A stretch of DNA of 64,000 nucleotides from positions 124,001 to 188,000 of the forward strand of contig NZ_QOVG01000005.1 in NCBI RefSeq assembly GCF_010119615.1, read 5' to 3'. The translations under genes and the position numbers were made by a program. A model generated the notes under the pieces. That model saw only the letters and a list, made by a program, of their open reading frames with translations, was not told the DNA's origin and searched no databases. Source of the stretch: Pseudoxanthomonas gei (lineage in GTDB: Bacteria; Pseudomonadota; Gammaproteobacteria; Xanthomonadales; Xanthomonadaceae). Below, piece after piece: positions 25,439-34,216 of this stretch. The stretch's first letter is position 1; the number at the start of each line of letters is the position of its first letter.

Positions 25439-28400
25439 TCAGTCGCCCAGGGTCAGCAGCGAGGCATTGCCGCCGGCAGCCGTGGTGTTGACGGTGACCG
25501 TCTTCTCGGTGGCAAAGCGCGGCAGGTAGTGCGGGCCGCCGGCCTTGGGGCCGGTGCCGGACAAGCCCTGGCCACCGAACGGCTGCACCCCGACCACCGC
25601 ACCGATCTGGTTGCGGTTGACGTAGACATTGCCCACCTTGACCCGCGCCGCGATGCGGTCGATGGTCTCGTCGATGCGCGAATGCACGCCCAGGGTCAGG
25701 CCGTAGCCGGTGGCGTTGATCGCATCGATCACCTGGTCCAGCTCCTCGCCCTTCCAGCGCACGACGTGCAGCGCGGGGCCGAACACTTCCTTCTGCAGCT
25801 GGTCCAGCGACGCCAGTTCCCAGGCCCCGGGTGCAAAGTAGGTGCCGTGCGCCACTGACGAATCGACATGCGCGCGCCTGATCAGCTTGGCCTCGCTGTC
25901 CATGCGCTGCGCATGGTCCTGGAGGATCTGCAGGGCGTCGGCGTCGATGACCGGACCGACGTCGGTGGACAGCAGGCCGGGATCGCCGACCTTCAGTTCG
26001 TCCATCGCGCCGGCCAGCATGCCGATGACCTTGTCGGCGATGTCTTCCTGCACGAACAGCACGCGCGCGGCCGAGCAGCGCTGGCCGGCCGAGGTGAAGG
26101 CCGAACCGATCGCATCCTTGACCAGTTGTTCGGGCAGCGCGGACGAATCGGCGATGAAGGCGTTCTGGCCACCGGTCTCGGCGATCAGCACGCCGATGGC
26201 CGCGTCGCGCGCGGCCATGGCGCGGTTGATGGCGCGCGCCGTGTCGGTGGAGCCGGTGAACGCCACGCCCGCCACGCGCGGGTCGCGGGTCAGGGCCGCA
26301 CCCACCACGGCGCCATCGCCGGGCAGGAACTGGACCACGTTTTCCGGCACGCCGGCTTCATGCAGCAGCTTCATCGCCGCGTGGCCGATCAGGTTGGTCT
26401 GTTCGGCCGGCTTGGCGATCACGCTGTTGCCGGCGGCCAGGGCCGCTGCCACCTGGCCCAGGAAGATGGCCAGCGGGAAATTCCACGGGCTGATGCAGAC
26501 GAACACGCCGCGGCCATGCAGCTGCAGCTCGTTGGATTCGCCGGTCGGCCCGGGCAGGCGTTCGGGCGCGCCGAACTGGGCGCGGGCCTGGGCCGCGTAG
26601 TAGCGCAGGAAATCCACCGCCTCGCGCACTTCGGCCACGCCATCGGGAATGGTCTTGCCGGCTTCCTTCACGCACAGGGCGATGAATTCGGGCATCCGCG
26701 CTTCCAGCAGGCTGGCGGCATGCTCGAGGATCGTGGCGCGGCCCGCGGCAGGCGTGCGGTCCCAGCCGGGTTGGGCGACGACCGCGTTGTGCAGGGCTTT
26801 TTCGACGATTGCCGCATCGGCCGCGTGCCATTCGCCCACGACCTGGCGGCGGTCGGCCGGATTGGTCACCGGCAGCGCACGCGTGGACAGCACCGCGCCC
26901 GGCACCAGCGGCGCCGCGCGCCAGCCGTGCGGGCCGGCCTGCAGGAAAGCGGCATTGATCTGCTCGGCAAGCACGCGCAGTTCCTGATCGTTGGCGAGGT
27001 TGGCGCCCATGGAGTTCTTCCTGTCGGTGCGCAGGCCCGGGGCCTGGTTCTGGAAAAGTTGCACCGGCAGCGGGATGCGCGGATGCGGGATGGAATCGAA
27101 TGCGGCCACCGTGTCCACCGGGTCGCGGATCAGGTCGTCGATGGCGACCTTTTCGTCGGTGATGCGGTTGACGAAGCTGGAGTTGGCGCCGTTCTCGAGC
27201 AGGCGGCGGACCAGGTAGGGCAGCAGGTCCTCGTGCGAGCCGACCGGCGCGTACACGCGGCAGGGGATGCCCAAGCGGTCCGCGGGCACCACTTCGGCAT
27301 ACAGGTCGTCGCCCATGCCGTGGAGTTTCTGGAATTCAAAGCCCCTCTCCCGTCGGGAATCGAAGCCGCCTCCAGCGGCTGAGGGTTGGGGTGAGGGTAC
27401 GGCGCGAGCGTCAGCAGTTGGATGCTCCGTACCCTCATCCGCCCTGCGGGCACCTTCTCCCAAAGGGAGAAGGGACAGCTGTTGGATCGCCGCAATCGTC
27501 TGCGCGTTATGCGTCGCGAACATCGGATACAAGGCATCGATGTTCGCAAACATGCGCCGCGCATTGGCCAGGTAGGACACGTCGGTATTCGGCTTGCGGG
27601 TGAAGACCGGATAGCCCGGATGGCCTTCGACCTGCGCGCGTTTGACTTCCGCATCCCAGTACGCGCCCTTGACCAGGCGCACGGGCATGCGCCGGCCCAC
27701 CCGGCGGGCCAGGTCGGCGAGGAAGTCGAGCACGTAGGGCGTACGCTTCTGGTAAGCCTGCACGGCCAGGCCGTAGCCTTCCCAGCCGTCCAGCGACTTG
27801 TCCGAAAAAGTCGCCTCGATCAGGTCCAGCGACAGCTCCAGGCGGTCGGCTTCCTCGGCATCGATGGTGAAGCCGATGCCATAGCCCCTGGCCAGCTGCG
27901 CCAGCTCGAGGATGCCGGGTGCCAGCTCGGCCATCACCCGTTCGCGCTTGGCGTGTTCGTAGCGCGGGTGCAGGGCGGAGAGCTTGATCGAGATGCTGGG
28001 GGCGGCGAAGACATCGGAGAAAGGCCCCGTCTTGCCAATGGCGTGGATGGCCTTGCGGTAGGCCTCCAGGTAGCGCGCGGCATCCTTTGAAGTCAGCGCG
28101 CCCTCGCCCAGCATGTCGAAGGAATAGCGGTAGTTGGCGTTGTCGCCCTTGCGGCTGCGGCCCAGCGCCTCGGCTATGGTCCGGCCCATCACGAACTGGT
28201 GGCCCATGATGCGCATGGCCTGGCGCACGGCCAGGCGGATCACCGGCTCGCCCACGCGGCCGACCAGGCGTTTGAAGGCGCCGCGCACGTCGTGGCGGGT
28301 CAGGTCGTTCAGGCTGACCAGCTTGCCGGTCAGCATCAGGCCCCAGGTCGAGGCATTGACCAGCACCGAGTCGCTTTCGCCCATGTGCTTCTTCCAGTCC

Positions 28401-28783
28401 GCATCGCCCAGCTTGTCGCGGATCAGCTTGTCGGCGGTGTCCTGGTCGGGAATGCGCAGCAGCGCTTCGGCCACGCACATCAGCAGCACGCCTTCCTCGC
28501 TGCCCAGATCGTACTGGCGCATGAAGGCCTCGATGGCGCCCTGGTCGTGCGCGCGGCTGCGCACGCGTCGGACCAGATCGGCCGCCAGCGCCTGGGCCTG
28601 GGCCTGTTCGGGTGGCGGAAGACGCGCCTGGCCCAACAGTTCGCGCACGTGTTCAGTTTCATCGCGCATCCATGCCGCGGTGATGGCCTGGCGCAACGGG
28701 GACGCGTCAGCGGGCATTTCCGGGGAAAGCATGGAAGTGGCCAATGGCGGCACGACAGCCGCGCCAGCGGGCAGGGTGGTCAT
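25439..28783 (-). CDS. putA: PutA, bifunctional proline / P5C dehydrogenase
   Basis: 1114 residues from ATG 28783. It oxidises proline to glutamate. The first half is the FAD-dependent proline dehydrogenase barrel (MLGEGALTSKDAARYLEAY, SIKLSALHPRY, RLVKGAYWD). The second half is the aldehyde dehydrogenase (CISPWNFPLAIFLGQ, ETGGQNAFIADSSALPEQLV, nucleophile Cys in SAGQRCSAARV). There is no N-terminal ribbon-helix-helix, so it should not act as a repressor. Odd: residues about 435-480 are encoded by a REPIN inserted in frame between FATHNAQTIAAIQ and FEFQKLHGMGD, in the barrel region. Confidence 0.95.
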   Translation of the reverse strand: MTTLPAGAAVVPPLATSMLSPEMPADASPLRQAITAAWMRDETEHVRELLGQARLPPPEQAQAQALAADLVRRVRSRAHDQGAIEAFMRQYDLGSEEGVLLMCVAEALLRIPDQDTADKLIRDKLGDADWKKHMGESDSVLVNASTWGLMLTGKLVSLNDLTRHDVRGAFKRLVGRVGEPVIRLAVRQAMRIMGHQFVMGRTIAEALGRSRKGDNANYRYSFDMLGEGALTSKDAARYLEAYRKAIHAIGKTGPFSDVFAAPSISIKLSALHPRYEHAKRERVMAELAPGILELAQLARGYGIGFTIDAEEADRLELSLDLIEATFSDKSLDGWEGYGLAVQAYQKRTPYVLDFLADLARRVGRRMPVRLVKGAYWDAEVKRAQVEGHPGYPVFTRKPNTDVSYLANARRMFANIDALYPMFATHNAQTIAAIQQLSLLPLGEGARRADEGTEHPTADARAVPSPQPSAAGGGFDSRRERGFEFQKLHGMGDDLYAEVVPADRLGIPCRVYAPVGSHEDLLPYLVRRLLENGANSSFVNRITDEKVAIDDLIRDPVDTVAAFDSIPHPRIPLPVQLFQNQAPGLRTDRKNSMGANLANDQELRVLAEQINAAFLQAGPHGWRAAPLVPGAVLSTRALPVTNPADRRQVVGEWHAADAAIVEKALHNAVVAQPGWDRTPAAGRATILEHAASLLEARMPEFIALCVKEAGKTIPDGVAEVREAVDFLRYYAAQARAQFGAPERLPGPTGESNELQLHGRGVFVCISPWNFPLAIFLGQVAAALAAGNSVIAKPAEQTNLIGHAAMKLLHEAGVPENVVQFLPGDGAVVGAALTRDPRVAGVAFTGSTDTARAINRAMAARDAAIGVLIAETGGQNAFIADSSALPEQLVKDAIGSAFTSAGQRCSAARVLFVQEDIADKVIGMLAGAMDELKVGDPGLLSTDVGPVIDADALQILQDHAQRMDSEAKLIRRAHVDSSVAHGTYFAPGAWELASLDQLQKEVFGPALHVVRWKGEELDQVIDAINATGYGLTLGVHSRIDETIDRIAARVKVGNVYVNRNQIGAVVGVQPFGGQGLSGTGPKAGGPHYLPRFATEKTVTVNTTAAGGNASLLTLGD
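27341..27480 (-). repeat. REPIN-like palindromic element inside putA
   Basis: About 135-140 bp made of two inverted halves: ends CCCCTCTCCCG and GGGAGAAGGGA, with inner arms GTGAGGGTACGG and CCGTACCCTCATCC. Read in the putA frame it contributes about 45 residues (LLPLGEGARRADEGTEH... to ...DSRRERG) that look unlike any PutA segment, and it keeps the frame open. It belongs to a different palindrome family from 4507-4651. Confidence 0.88.
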
Positions 28784-28941
28784 AAGGGCGTGCGCATGAG
28801 GCTGGGAGCCCGCTAGTGTAGAGGCTGCGCTGTCGGCATAGCACCGTCGCGGCAGCCGATCCGCATGAGCGCCGGGTCCCGGACAGGCGCTGCGGTTGCC
28901 CTGCAAACCGCGGTCGCGGTGGTCGGCAACTGCATTGAAGC

Positions 28942-28970
28942 TTGCCGCTGGGGGGTGCGGAGGCTACCAT
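28942..28970 (+). promoter_or_regulatory. Candidate promoter of the cox gene cluster
   Basis: TTGCCG (28942-28947), 17-nt spacer, TACCAT (28965-28970), 40 bp upstream of the DUF2244 start. Both hexamers are only moderate matches to sigma70. Confidence 0.35.
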
Positions 28971-29010
28971 TTGCCGGGTTTCCTGCGGCCGCAAAAGCGC
29001 AGTTGGCGAC

Positions 29011-29499
29011 ATGATCGAAGTGGTTCCGTCCTTCCCGATCGGGCATGGCGCGCGGCTCAGGCTGCGACCGCCCCGGGCGATGACGGCCGCGCAGTTCAGG
29101 GCGCTGTTTGCGGTATTGGCAGGGTCGATGTGGTTGGTGGCAGTCGCTGGCTGGTTGGGCGGCAATGTGTTTGCGCCGGCGTTCGCGCTGTTGCACAGCG
29201 CAATCGTGGCGGCGGCTTTGCGCTGGTTGTGGCGCAGCGGTGAGCGCAACGAGTGCATCAACATCGATCCGCAGATGGTTGAAGTCAGCCGCACCAGCGA
29301 AAACGGTGTGCTGGCGCAGTCGGTATTCCGGGCGCATCCCTGTTGGGTGCGGCTGCGTATCGAAGAGGATGGCGAGAGGATTTCGCTGGCCTCCAGCGGC
29401 AGGCAGGTCCAGGTGGGCAACTTCCTGGGACCGGCCGAACGCAGGGAGCTGGCGCGGCAGTTGCAGGATTTACTGGCGGCAGCAGGCCGCTACCGATGA
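29011..29499 (+). CDS. DUF2244 membrane protein at the head of the cox cluster
   Basis: 162 residues from ATG 29011. Two closely spaced helices at about 30-70 (RALFAVLAGSMWLVAVAGWL and FALLHSAIVAAALRWLW) are followed by a soluble part with RVSRTSE-like strands and WVRLRIEEDGERISLASSGRQVQVG, then FLGPAERRELARQLQDLL, the DUF2244 pattern. The function is unknown. Its position 18 bp before ctaC suggests a role in oxidase assembly or expression. Confidence 0.8.
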   Translation: MIEVVPSFPIGHGARLRLRPPRAMTAAQFRALFAVLAGSMWLVAVAGWLGGNVFAPAFALLHSAIVAAALRWLWRSGERNECINIDPQMVEVSRTSENGVLAQSVFRAHPCWVRLRIEEDGERISLASSGRQVQVGNFLGPAERRELARQLQDLLAAAGRYR

Positions 29500-29517
29500 C
29501 GCACAAGGGTCTAGGCA

Positions 29518-30480
29518 ATGATGCAAGCAAATGGTTTCTTCAAGCGGGTCACGCAGCGCTCCATGGTTGCGGCCTGTGCACTGCTGGCCCCGGCGATGGC
29601 CTGGGCGCAGTCCGCTGACCCCAAGCCCTGGCAGCTGAACATGGGGCGGGGCGTGACCAGTTCCTCCCAGCACGCCTACGACGCGCACATGATCGCGCTG
29701 TGGGTCTGCGTGGTGATCGGCGTCATCGTGTTCGGCGCGATGGCCTATGCGATGTTCAAGTTCCGCAAGTCCAAGGGCGCGGTCGCCGCGCAGTTCAGCC
29801 ACAACACCACGGCCGAGATCATCTGGACGGTCATTCCGATCCTGATCCTGGTGGTGATGGCCTGGCCGGCCACGGCCAAGCTGATCGCCATGTACGACAC
29901 CCGCGATTCGGAAATGACGGTGAAGGTCACCGGCTACCAGTGGATGTGGAAGTACGAGTACCTGGGCGAGGACGTGCAGATCACCAGTCGCCTGGACCGT
30001 GAGTCCGACCGCATGCGCCAGAGCGGCGCCAAGCCGACGGTCGCCTCCAATCCCCATTACCTGCTGGATGTCGACAACCAGCTGGTGCTGCCGGTCAACA
30101 CCAAGATCCGTTTCGTGATCACCGCCGATGACGTCATCCACGCCTGGTGGGTGCCGGCCCTGGGCTGGAAACAGGACGCGATCCCCGGAATCATCAACGA
30201 GGCCTGGACCGACATCCAGACCCCCGGCATCTACCGCGGCCAGTGCGCCGAACTGTGCGGCAAGGACCACGGCTTCATGCCCATCGTGGTGCGCGCAGTC
30301 TCCAAGCAGGAGTTCCAGGCCTGGCTCGCCGAACGCAAGCCGGTAGCGCCTGCCGCTGCACCGGCCGCGCCGGCGCCTGCCGCTGCCGCGCCTGTCGAGG
30401 CTGCGCCGGCTGAAGCCGCGCCCCTCGACGCTGCACCGGCCGCCGCTCCCGATCCCGTCGCCGAACCTGCCAAGGCCTGA
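29518..30480 (+). CDS. ctaC: Cytochrome c oxidase subunit II
   Basis: 320 residues. Signal peptide, two membrane helices (about 55-80 and 95-120), then a periplasmic cupredoxin domain with the CuA site: Cys243, Cys247, His251 and Met254 in GQCAELCGKDHGFM, plus the upstream His in DDVIHAWW. It receives electrons from cytochrome c. There is no fused cytochrome c domain. The last 40-odd residues are an unusual Ala/Pro/Glu-rich tail, probably disordered. Confidence 0.96.
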   Translation: MMQANGFFKRVTQRSMVAACALLAPAMAWAQSADPKPWQLNMGRGVTSSSQHAYDAHMIALWVCVVIGVIVFGAMAYAMFKFRKSKGAVAAQFSHNTTAEIIWTVIPILILVVMAWPATAKLIAMYDTRDSEMTVKVTGYQWMWKYEYLGEDVQITSRLDRESDRMRQSGAKPTVASNPHYLLDVDNQLVLPVNTKIRFVITADDVIHAWWVPALGWKQDAIPGIINEAWTDIQTPGIYRGQCAELCGKDHGFMPIVVRAVSKQEFQAWLAERKPVAPAAAPAAPAPAAAAPVEAAPAEAAPLDAAPAAAPDPVAEPAKA

Positions 30481-30559
30481 TCACGTCGAACCCGACGTCG
30501 TTCCGTTCACGCCAGTCCGCATTCGCCAAGCCCATATCGATTTTTTGAGGTAACACCCC

Positions 30560-32170
30560 ATGGCCTATTCCGAAGTCGCCCACCATGACGATCACGGCCA
30601 CAAGCAAGGTTTCTTTGAGCGTTGGTTCTTTTCGACCAACCACAAAGACATCGGCACGCTGTACCTGATCTTCAGCTTCATCATGTTCATCATCGGCGCA
30701 GCCATGTCGGTGGTGATCCGGCTGGAACTGATGACCCCGGGCCTGCAGTTCGTGAAGCCCGAGTTCTTCAACCAGATGACCTCGGTGCATGCGCTGGTGA
30801 TGATCTTCGGCGGCGTCATGCCGGCCTTCGTCGGCTTGGCCAACTGGATGGTGCCGCTGCAGATCGGCGCGCCGGACATGGCCCTGCCGCGCATGAACAA
30901 CTGGTCGTTCTGGATCATGCCGTTCGCCTTCACCCTGCTGCTGATGACCCTGGTCCTGCCAGGTGGCGCGCCCGCCGGTGGCTGGACCCTGTACCCGCCG
31001 CTGTCGCTGCAGGGCGGCTACAACGTGGCTTTCACCGTCTTCGCCATCCACATGATGGGCATCAGCTCGATCATGGGCGCGATCAACATCATCGCCACCA
31101 TCCTCAACATGCGCGCGCCGGGCATCGACCTGCTGAAGATGCCGATCTTCTGCTGGACCTGGCTGATCACCGCGTTCCTGCTGATCGCGGTCATGCCGGT
31201 GCTCGCCGGCGCGGTGACCATGCTGCTGACCGACAAGTTCTTCGGCACCAGCTTCTTCAACGCGGCCGGCGGCGGCGACCCGGTGATGTACCAGCACATC
31301 TTCTGGTTCTTCGGCCACCCCGAGGTCTACATCATGATCCTGCCGGCGTTCGGCATCGCCAGCGAGATCCTGCCGACCTTCAGCCGCAAGCCACTGTTCG
31401 GCTACCAGGCCATGGTCTACGCCACCGCGTCGATCGCGTTCCTGTCATTCATCGTCTGGGCCCACCACATGTTCACCGTGGGCATGCCGCTGGGCGGCGA
31501 GATCTACTTCATGTTCGCAACCATGCTCATCGCCATTCCCACCGGGGTGAAGGTGTTCAACTGGGTCAGCACCATGTGGCGCGGCTCGCTCAGCTTCGAG
31601 ACGCCGATGCTGTGGGCCATCGCCTTCGTGATCCTGTTCACCATCGGCGGGTTCTCCGGCCTGATGCTGGCCATCGTGCCGGCGGACTTCCAGTACCACG
31701 ACACCTATTTTGTGGTCGCCCACTTCCACTACGTGCTGGTCACCGGCGCGCTGTTCGGCATCATCGCCGCGGTGTACTACTGGTGGCCGAAGTGGTCGGG
31801 CCGCATGTACAGCCAGTTCTGGAGCAAGTTCCACTTCTGGTGGAGCATCGTGTTCGTGAACCTGCTGTTCTTCCCGCAGCACTTCCTGGGCCTGGCCGGC
31901 ATGCCGCGCCGCATCCCGGACTACAACCCGGTGTTCGCCGACTGGAACCTGATCAGTTCGATCGGCGCCTTCGGTATGTTCGCCACGCCGTTCCTGATGG
32001 GCGCGATCCTGTGGCACTCGCTGCGCAATGGCGCCAAGGCAGAAGCACGTGCCTGGGAACATGCACGTGGCCTGGAGTGGACCGTGCCGTCGCCGGCGCC
32101 GCACCACACCTTCACCACCCCGCCGGTCATCCGTCCGGGTGACCTGGCCCATGACGACGTCACCCACTGA
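30560..32170 (+). CDS. ctaD: Cytochrome c oxidase subunit I
   Basis: 536 residues with 12 helices. Binds haem a, haem a3 and CuB and reduces O2 while pumping protons. Recognisable blocks: FFSTNHKDIGTLYL, the helix VI CuB and cross-linked Tyr region WFFGHPEVYIMILPAFG, the HH pair in VWAHHMFTVG, and HDTYFVVAHFHYVL with the haem ligands. The D- and K-channel features belong to an A-type oxidase. The start follows TGAGGTAA. Confidence 0.97.
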   Translation: MAYSEVAHHDDHGHKQGFFERWFFSTNHKDIGTLYLIFSFIMFIIGAAMSVVIRLELMTPGLQFVKPEFFNQMTSVHALVMIFGGVMPAFVGLANWMVPLQIGAPDMALPRMNNWSFWIMPFAFTLLLMTLVLPGGAPAGGWTLYPPLSLQGGYNVAFTVFAIHMMGISSIMGAINIIATILNMRAPGIDLLKMPIFCWTWLITAFLLIAVMPVLAGAVTMLLTDKFFGTSFFNAAGGGDPVMYQHIFWFFGHPEVYIMILPAFGIASEILPTFSRKPLFGYQAMVYATASIAFLSFIVWAHHMFTVGMPLGGEIYFMFATMLIAIPTGVKVFNWVSTMWRGSLSFETPMLWAIAFVILFTIGGFSGLMLAIVPADFQYHDTYFVVAHFHYVLVTGALFGIIAAVYYWWPKWSGRMYSQFWSKFHFWWSIVFVNLLFFPQHFLGLAGMPRRIPDYNPVFADWNLISSIGAFGMFATPFLMGAILWHSLRNGAKAEARAWEHARGLEWTVPSPAPHHTFTTPPVIRPGDLAHDDVTH

Positions 32171-32175
32171 ATCCG

Positions 32176-32310
32176 ATGACCGCGCCGCTGCCCCCTGCTG
32201 ATGACCTCGCCGTGCGCCGCAAGCGCGCGGCGCGCATGGCGCTGGTGATCGGCGCCATTGCGTTGGCGATCTACATTGCCTTCATCGCGTCCGGCGTCGT
32301 GGCGAAATGA
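32176..32310 (+). CDS. Small single-helix cytochrome oxidase accessory protein
   Basis: 44 residues: a polar, basic N-terminus ([20 protein letters not shown]), one membrane helix ([20 protein letters not shown]) and end VVAK. It starts 5 bp after ctaD and its stop overlaps the ctaG start (ATGA at 32307). Small proteins of this kind between ctaD and ctaG are annotated in related genomes as a cytochrome oxidase small assembly protein. That label rests on position and shape only. Confidence 0.75.
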   Translation: MTAPLPPADDLAVRRKRAARMALVIGAIALAIYIAFIASGVVAK

Positions 32311-32894
32311 GCAAGGGAAAATCCAACTCGGCGGGCCTGTTCAAGCTGCTGGGCGTTTCGCTGGCGGCCTTCGCCTTCACTTTCTCGCTGGTGCCGCTGT
32401 ACCGCATCGCCTGCGAAAAAGTCTTCGGCATCCGCCTGGAGCGTGTGGCCGGCCAACAGGGCGAGACCCAGGCGGCCGCGCTTGCGCCGAAGGCGCGCAC
32501 GGTCACCGTGCAGTTCGATGGCGGCGTGAATTCGAAACTGCCGTGGGCCTTCCACCCCGAGCAGCTGACCATGCAGGTGGTGCCGGGCGAATTGAACGAG
32601 GCGCTGTACTTCGCGCGCAACGACAGCAAGGACACCATCGTCGGTTCGGCCGTGCCTTCGGTGGCGCCGTCGCGCGCCTCGGGCTACTTCACCAAGACCG
32701 AGTGCTTCTGCTTCACCGCCCAGACCCTGCAGGCCGGTGAGAAGCGCGACATGCCGGTGCGCTTCATTGTCGACCCCAACCTGCCGGCGGACGTGAGCAC
32801 CATCACCCTGTCGTATACCTTCTTCAAGAACGACGCCCTGACTGCCCGCCTGGGCACCGCCAGGGTTTCGCCTTCGCCGCTCGCGGCTCCGTAG
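32307..32894 (+). CDS. ctaG: CtaG/Cox11 copper chaperone for the CuB site
   Basis: 195 residues. One N-terminal anchor (about 11-32), then a periplasmic Ig-like domain with the copper-binding ECFCF motif (Cys133, Cys135). It delivers Cu(I) to subunit I. Blocks [18 protein letters not shown] and [15 protein letters not shown] are typical of Cox11. Coupled to the small protein upstream and 34 bp before ctaE. Confidence 0.95.
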   Translation: MSKGKSNSAGLFKLLGVSLAAFAFTFSLVPLYRIACEKVFGIRLERVAGQQGETQAAALAPKARTVTVQFDGGVNSKLPWAFHPEQLTMQVVPGELNEALYFARNDSKDTIVGSAVPSVAPSRASGYFTKTECFCFTAQTLQAGEKRDMPVRFIVDPNLPADVSTITLSYTFFKNDALTARLGTARVSPSPLAAP

Positions 32895-32928
32895 ACACCA
32901 CCAGATCAGCAACAGGAAAGACTCCGCC

Positions 32929-33807
32929 ATGGCCCAAACGCATTCGCCGGACGCCACCGCCTACTACGTACCACACCACAGCAAGTGGCCGTTCGTGGGT
33001 TCCATCGCCATGTTCACCACCATGTTGGGCGTCGCCAGCTGGTTGAACGAGACGGCGTGGGGCCAGTGGATGTTCTTTGCCGGCCTGGTGATGCTGCTGG
33101 CCACGCTGTTCATGTGGTTCGGCGACGTGATCCGTGAATCAGTCAGTGGCCACTACAACAAGCAGGTCGATGTCTCGTTCCGCATGGGCATGGTCTGGTT
33201 CATCTTCTCCGAAGTGATGTTCTTCGGCGCGTTCTTTGGTGCGTTGTTCTATGCGCGCAACCTGGCGCTGCCGTGGCTGGGCGGTGCGGGCGACGGCGTG
33301 ATGACCAATGCGCTGTTGTGGGACGGCTACAGCGCGGCCTGGCCGACGGCGGGCCCGGCCAGCGTCGGTGGCGCCTTCCAGACCATCCCGGCCTGGGGCC
33401 TGCCCCTGCTCAATACGCTGATCCTGCTTTCCTCGGGCATCACCCTGACCATTGCCCACCACGCCCTGAAGGCGTCCAACCGCAAGCAGGTGCTGATCTG
33501 GCTGGGCCTGACCGTGGTGCTGGGCTGCCTGTTCCTGTTCTTCCAGGGCGAGGAGTACATCCACGCCTACAAGGAGCTCAACCTGACCCTGGGTTCGGGC
33601 ATCTACGGTTCGACGTTCTTCATGCTCACCGGCTTCCACGGTGCGCACGTGTTCCTGGGAACATTGATGCTGGCCATCATGTGGCTGCGCGTGCTCAAGG
33701 GCCACTTCACCAAGGACAGCCACTTCGCCTTCGAAGCCGCCGCCTGGTACTGGCACTTCGTCGACGTGGTCTGGCTGGGCCTGTTCCTGTTCGTCTACGT
33801 GCTTTAA
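32929..33807 (+). CDS. ctaE: Cytochrome c oxidase subunit III
   Basis: 292 residues, seven helices. Key blocks: YYVPHHSKWPFVGSIAMF, MVWFIFSEVMFFGAFFGALF (conserved Glu), STFFMLTGFHGAHVFLGTLM and AAWYWHFVDVVWLGLFLFVYV. The subunit stabilises the core against suicide inactivation. Last structural gene of the oxidase; a palindromic element follows. Confidence 0.97.
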   Translation: MAQTHSPDATAYYVPHHSKWPFVGSIAMFTTMLGVASWLNETAWGQWMFFAGLVMLLATLFMWFGDVIRESVSGHYNKQVDVSFRMGMVWFIFSEVMFFGAFFGALFYARNLALPWLGGAGDGVMTNALLWDGYSAAWPTAGPASVGGAFQTIPAWGLPLLNTLILLSSGITLTIAHHALKASNRKQVLIWLGLTVVLGCLFLFFQGEEYIHAYKELNLTLGSGIYGSTFFMLTGFHGAHVFLGTLMLAIMWLRVLKGHFTKDSHFAFEAAAWYWHFVDVVWLGLFLFVYVL

Positions 33808-33845
33808 GGGCGAGTGAAGTGGCCTGCTGCGCAGGCTGAAATGGC

Positions 33846-33906
33846 AAAGTCGGCGGCGATGCCGCCTGCAAAGGTTGGATTTGCAGGCCGCGTAGCGGCC
33901 GACTTT
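33846..33906. repeat. Inverted repeat after ctaE, possible terminator; contains palindrome copy 2
   Basis: Arms AAGTCGGC...GCCTGCAAA and TTTGCAGGC...GCCGACTT pair around GGTTGGA, and each arm is itself a small palindrome. A short T run follows. Part of it (33884-33905) matches 22971-22992. Situated between ctaE and a convergent gene, it could end both transcripts. Confidence 0.65.
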
Positions 33907-33943
33907 TCTGTTTACGACGCCGCAGGCGCGGCTTCGACGCTTA

Positions 33944-34162
33944 TCAGCCGCCGATACCGTGCGGCTTGATCACACCGGTATAGATCCCCAGCGCCACCAG
34001 CAGGATCAGGGCCACCGAGAACGCGATGCGCCGGGTCAATGCATTGACGGTGCGCTTGCTCTGGCCCTTGTCGACCAGCAGGTAATACAGGCCCGCCCCC
34101 AGGTTCCACAGGATCACGATCAGGAACGCAATGATGAGCAGGGTTTTCAGCGAATCGTTCAT
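33944..34162 (-). CDS. Twin transmembrane protein (DUF2909-like)
   Basis: 72 residues with two helices (TLLIIAFLIVILWNLGAGLY and IAFSVALILLVALGIYTGVI) separated by VDKGQSKRTVNALTRR. This matches small twin-TM proteins usually found beside cox genes. Encoded on the opposite strand inside the cox region. Role unknown, probably linked to oxidase biogenesis. Confidence 0.8.
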   Translation of the reverse strand: MNDSLKTLLIIAFLIVILWNLGAGLYYLLVDKGQSKRTVNALTRRIAFSVALILLVALGIYTGVIKPHGIGG

Positions 34163-34216
34163 GACGGCAGCTTCCGGCGACAGGTGTGCATTATCGCAGG
34201 CAAGGGCGCGAACCGC

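Noticed and set aside
25439..28783. putA as a pseudogene because of the foreign segment
   Set aside because: The frame stays open across the insert and all catalytic blocks on both sides are present.
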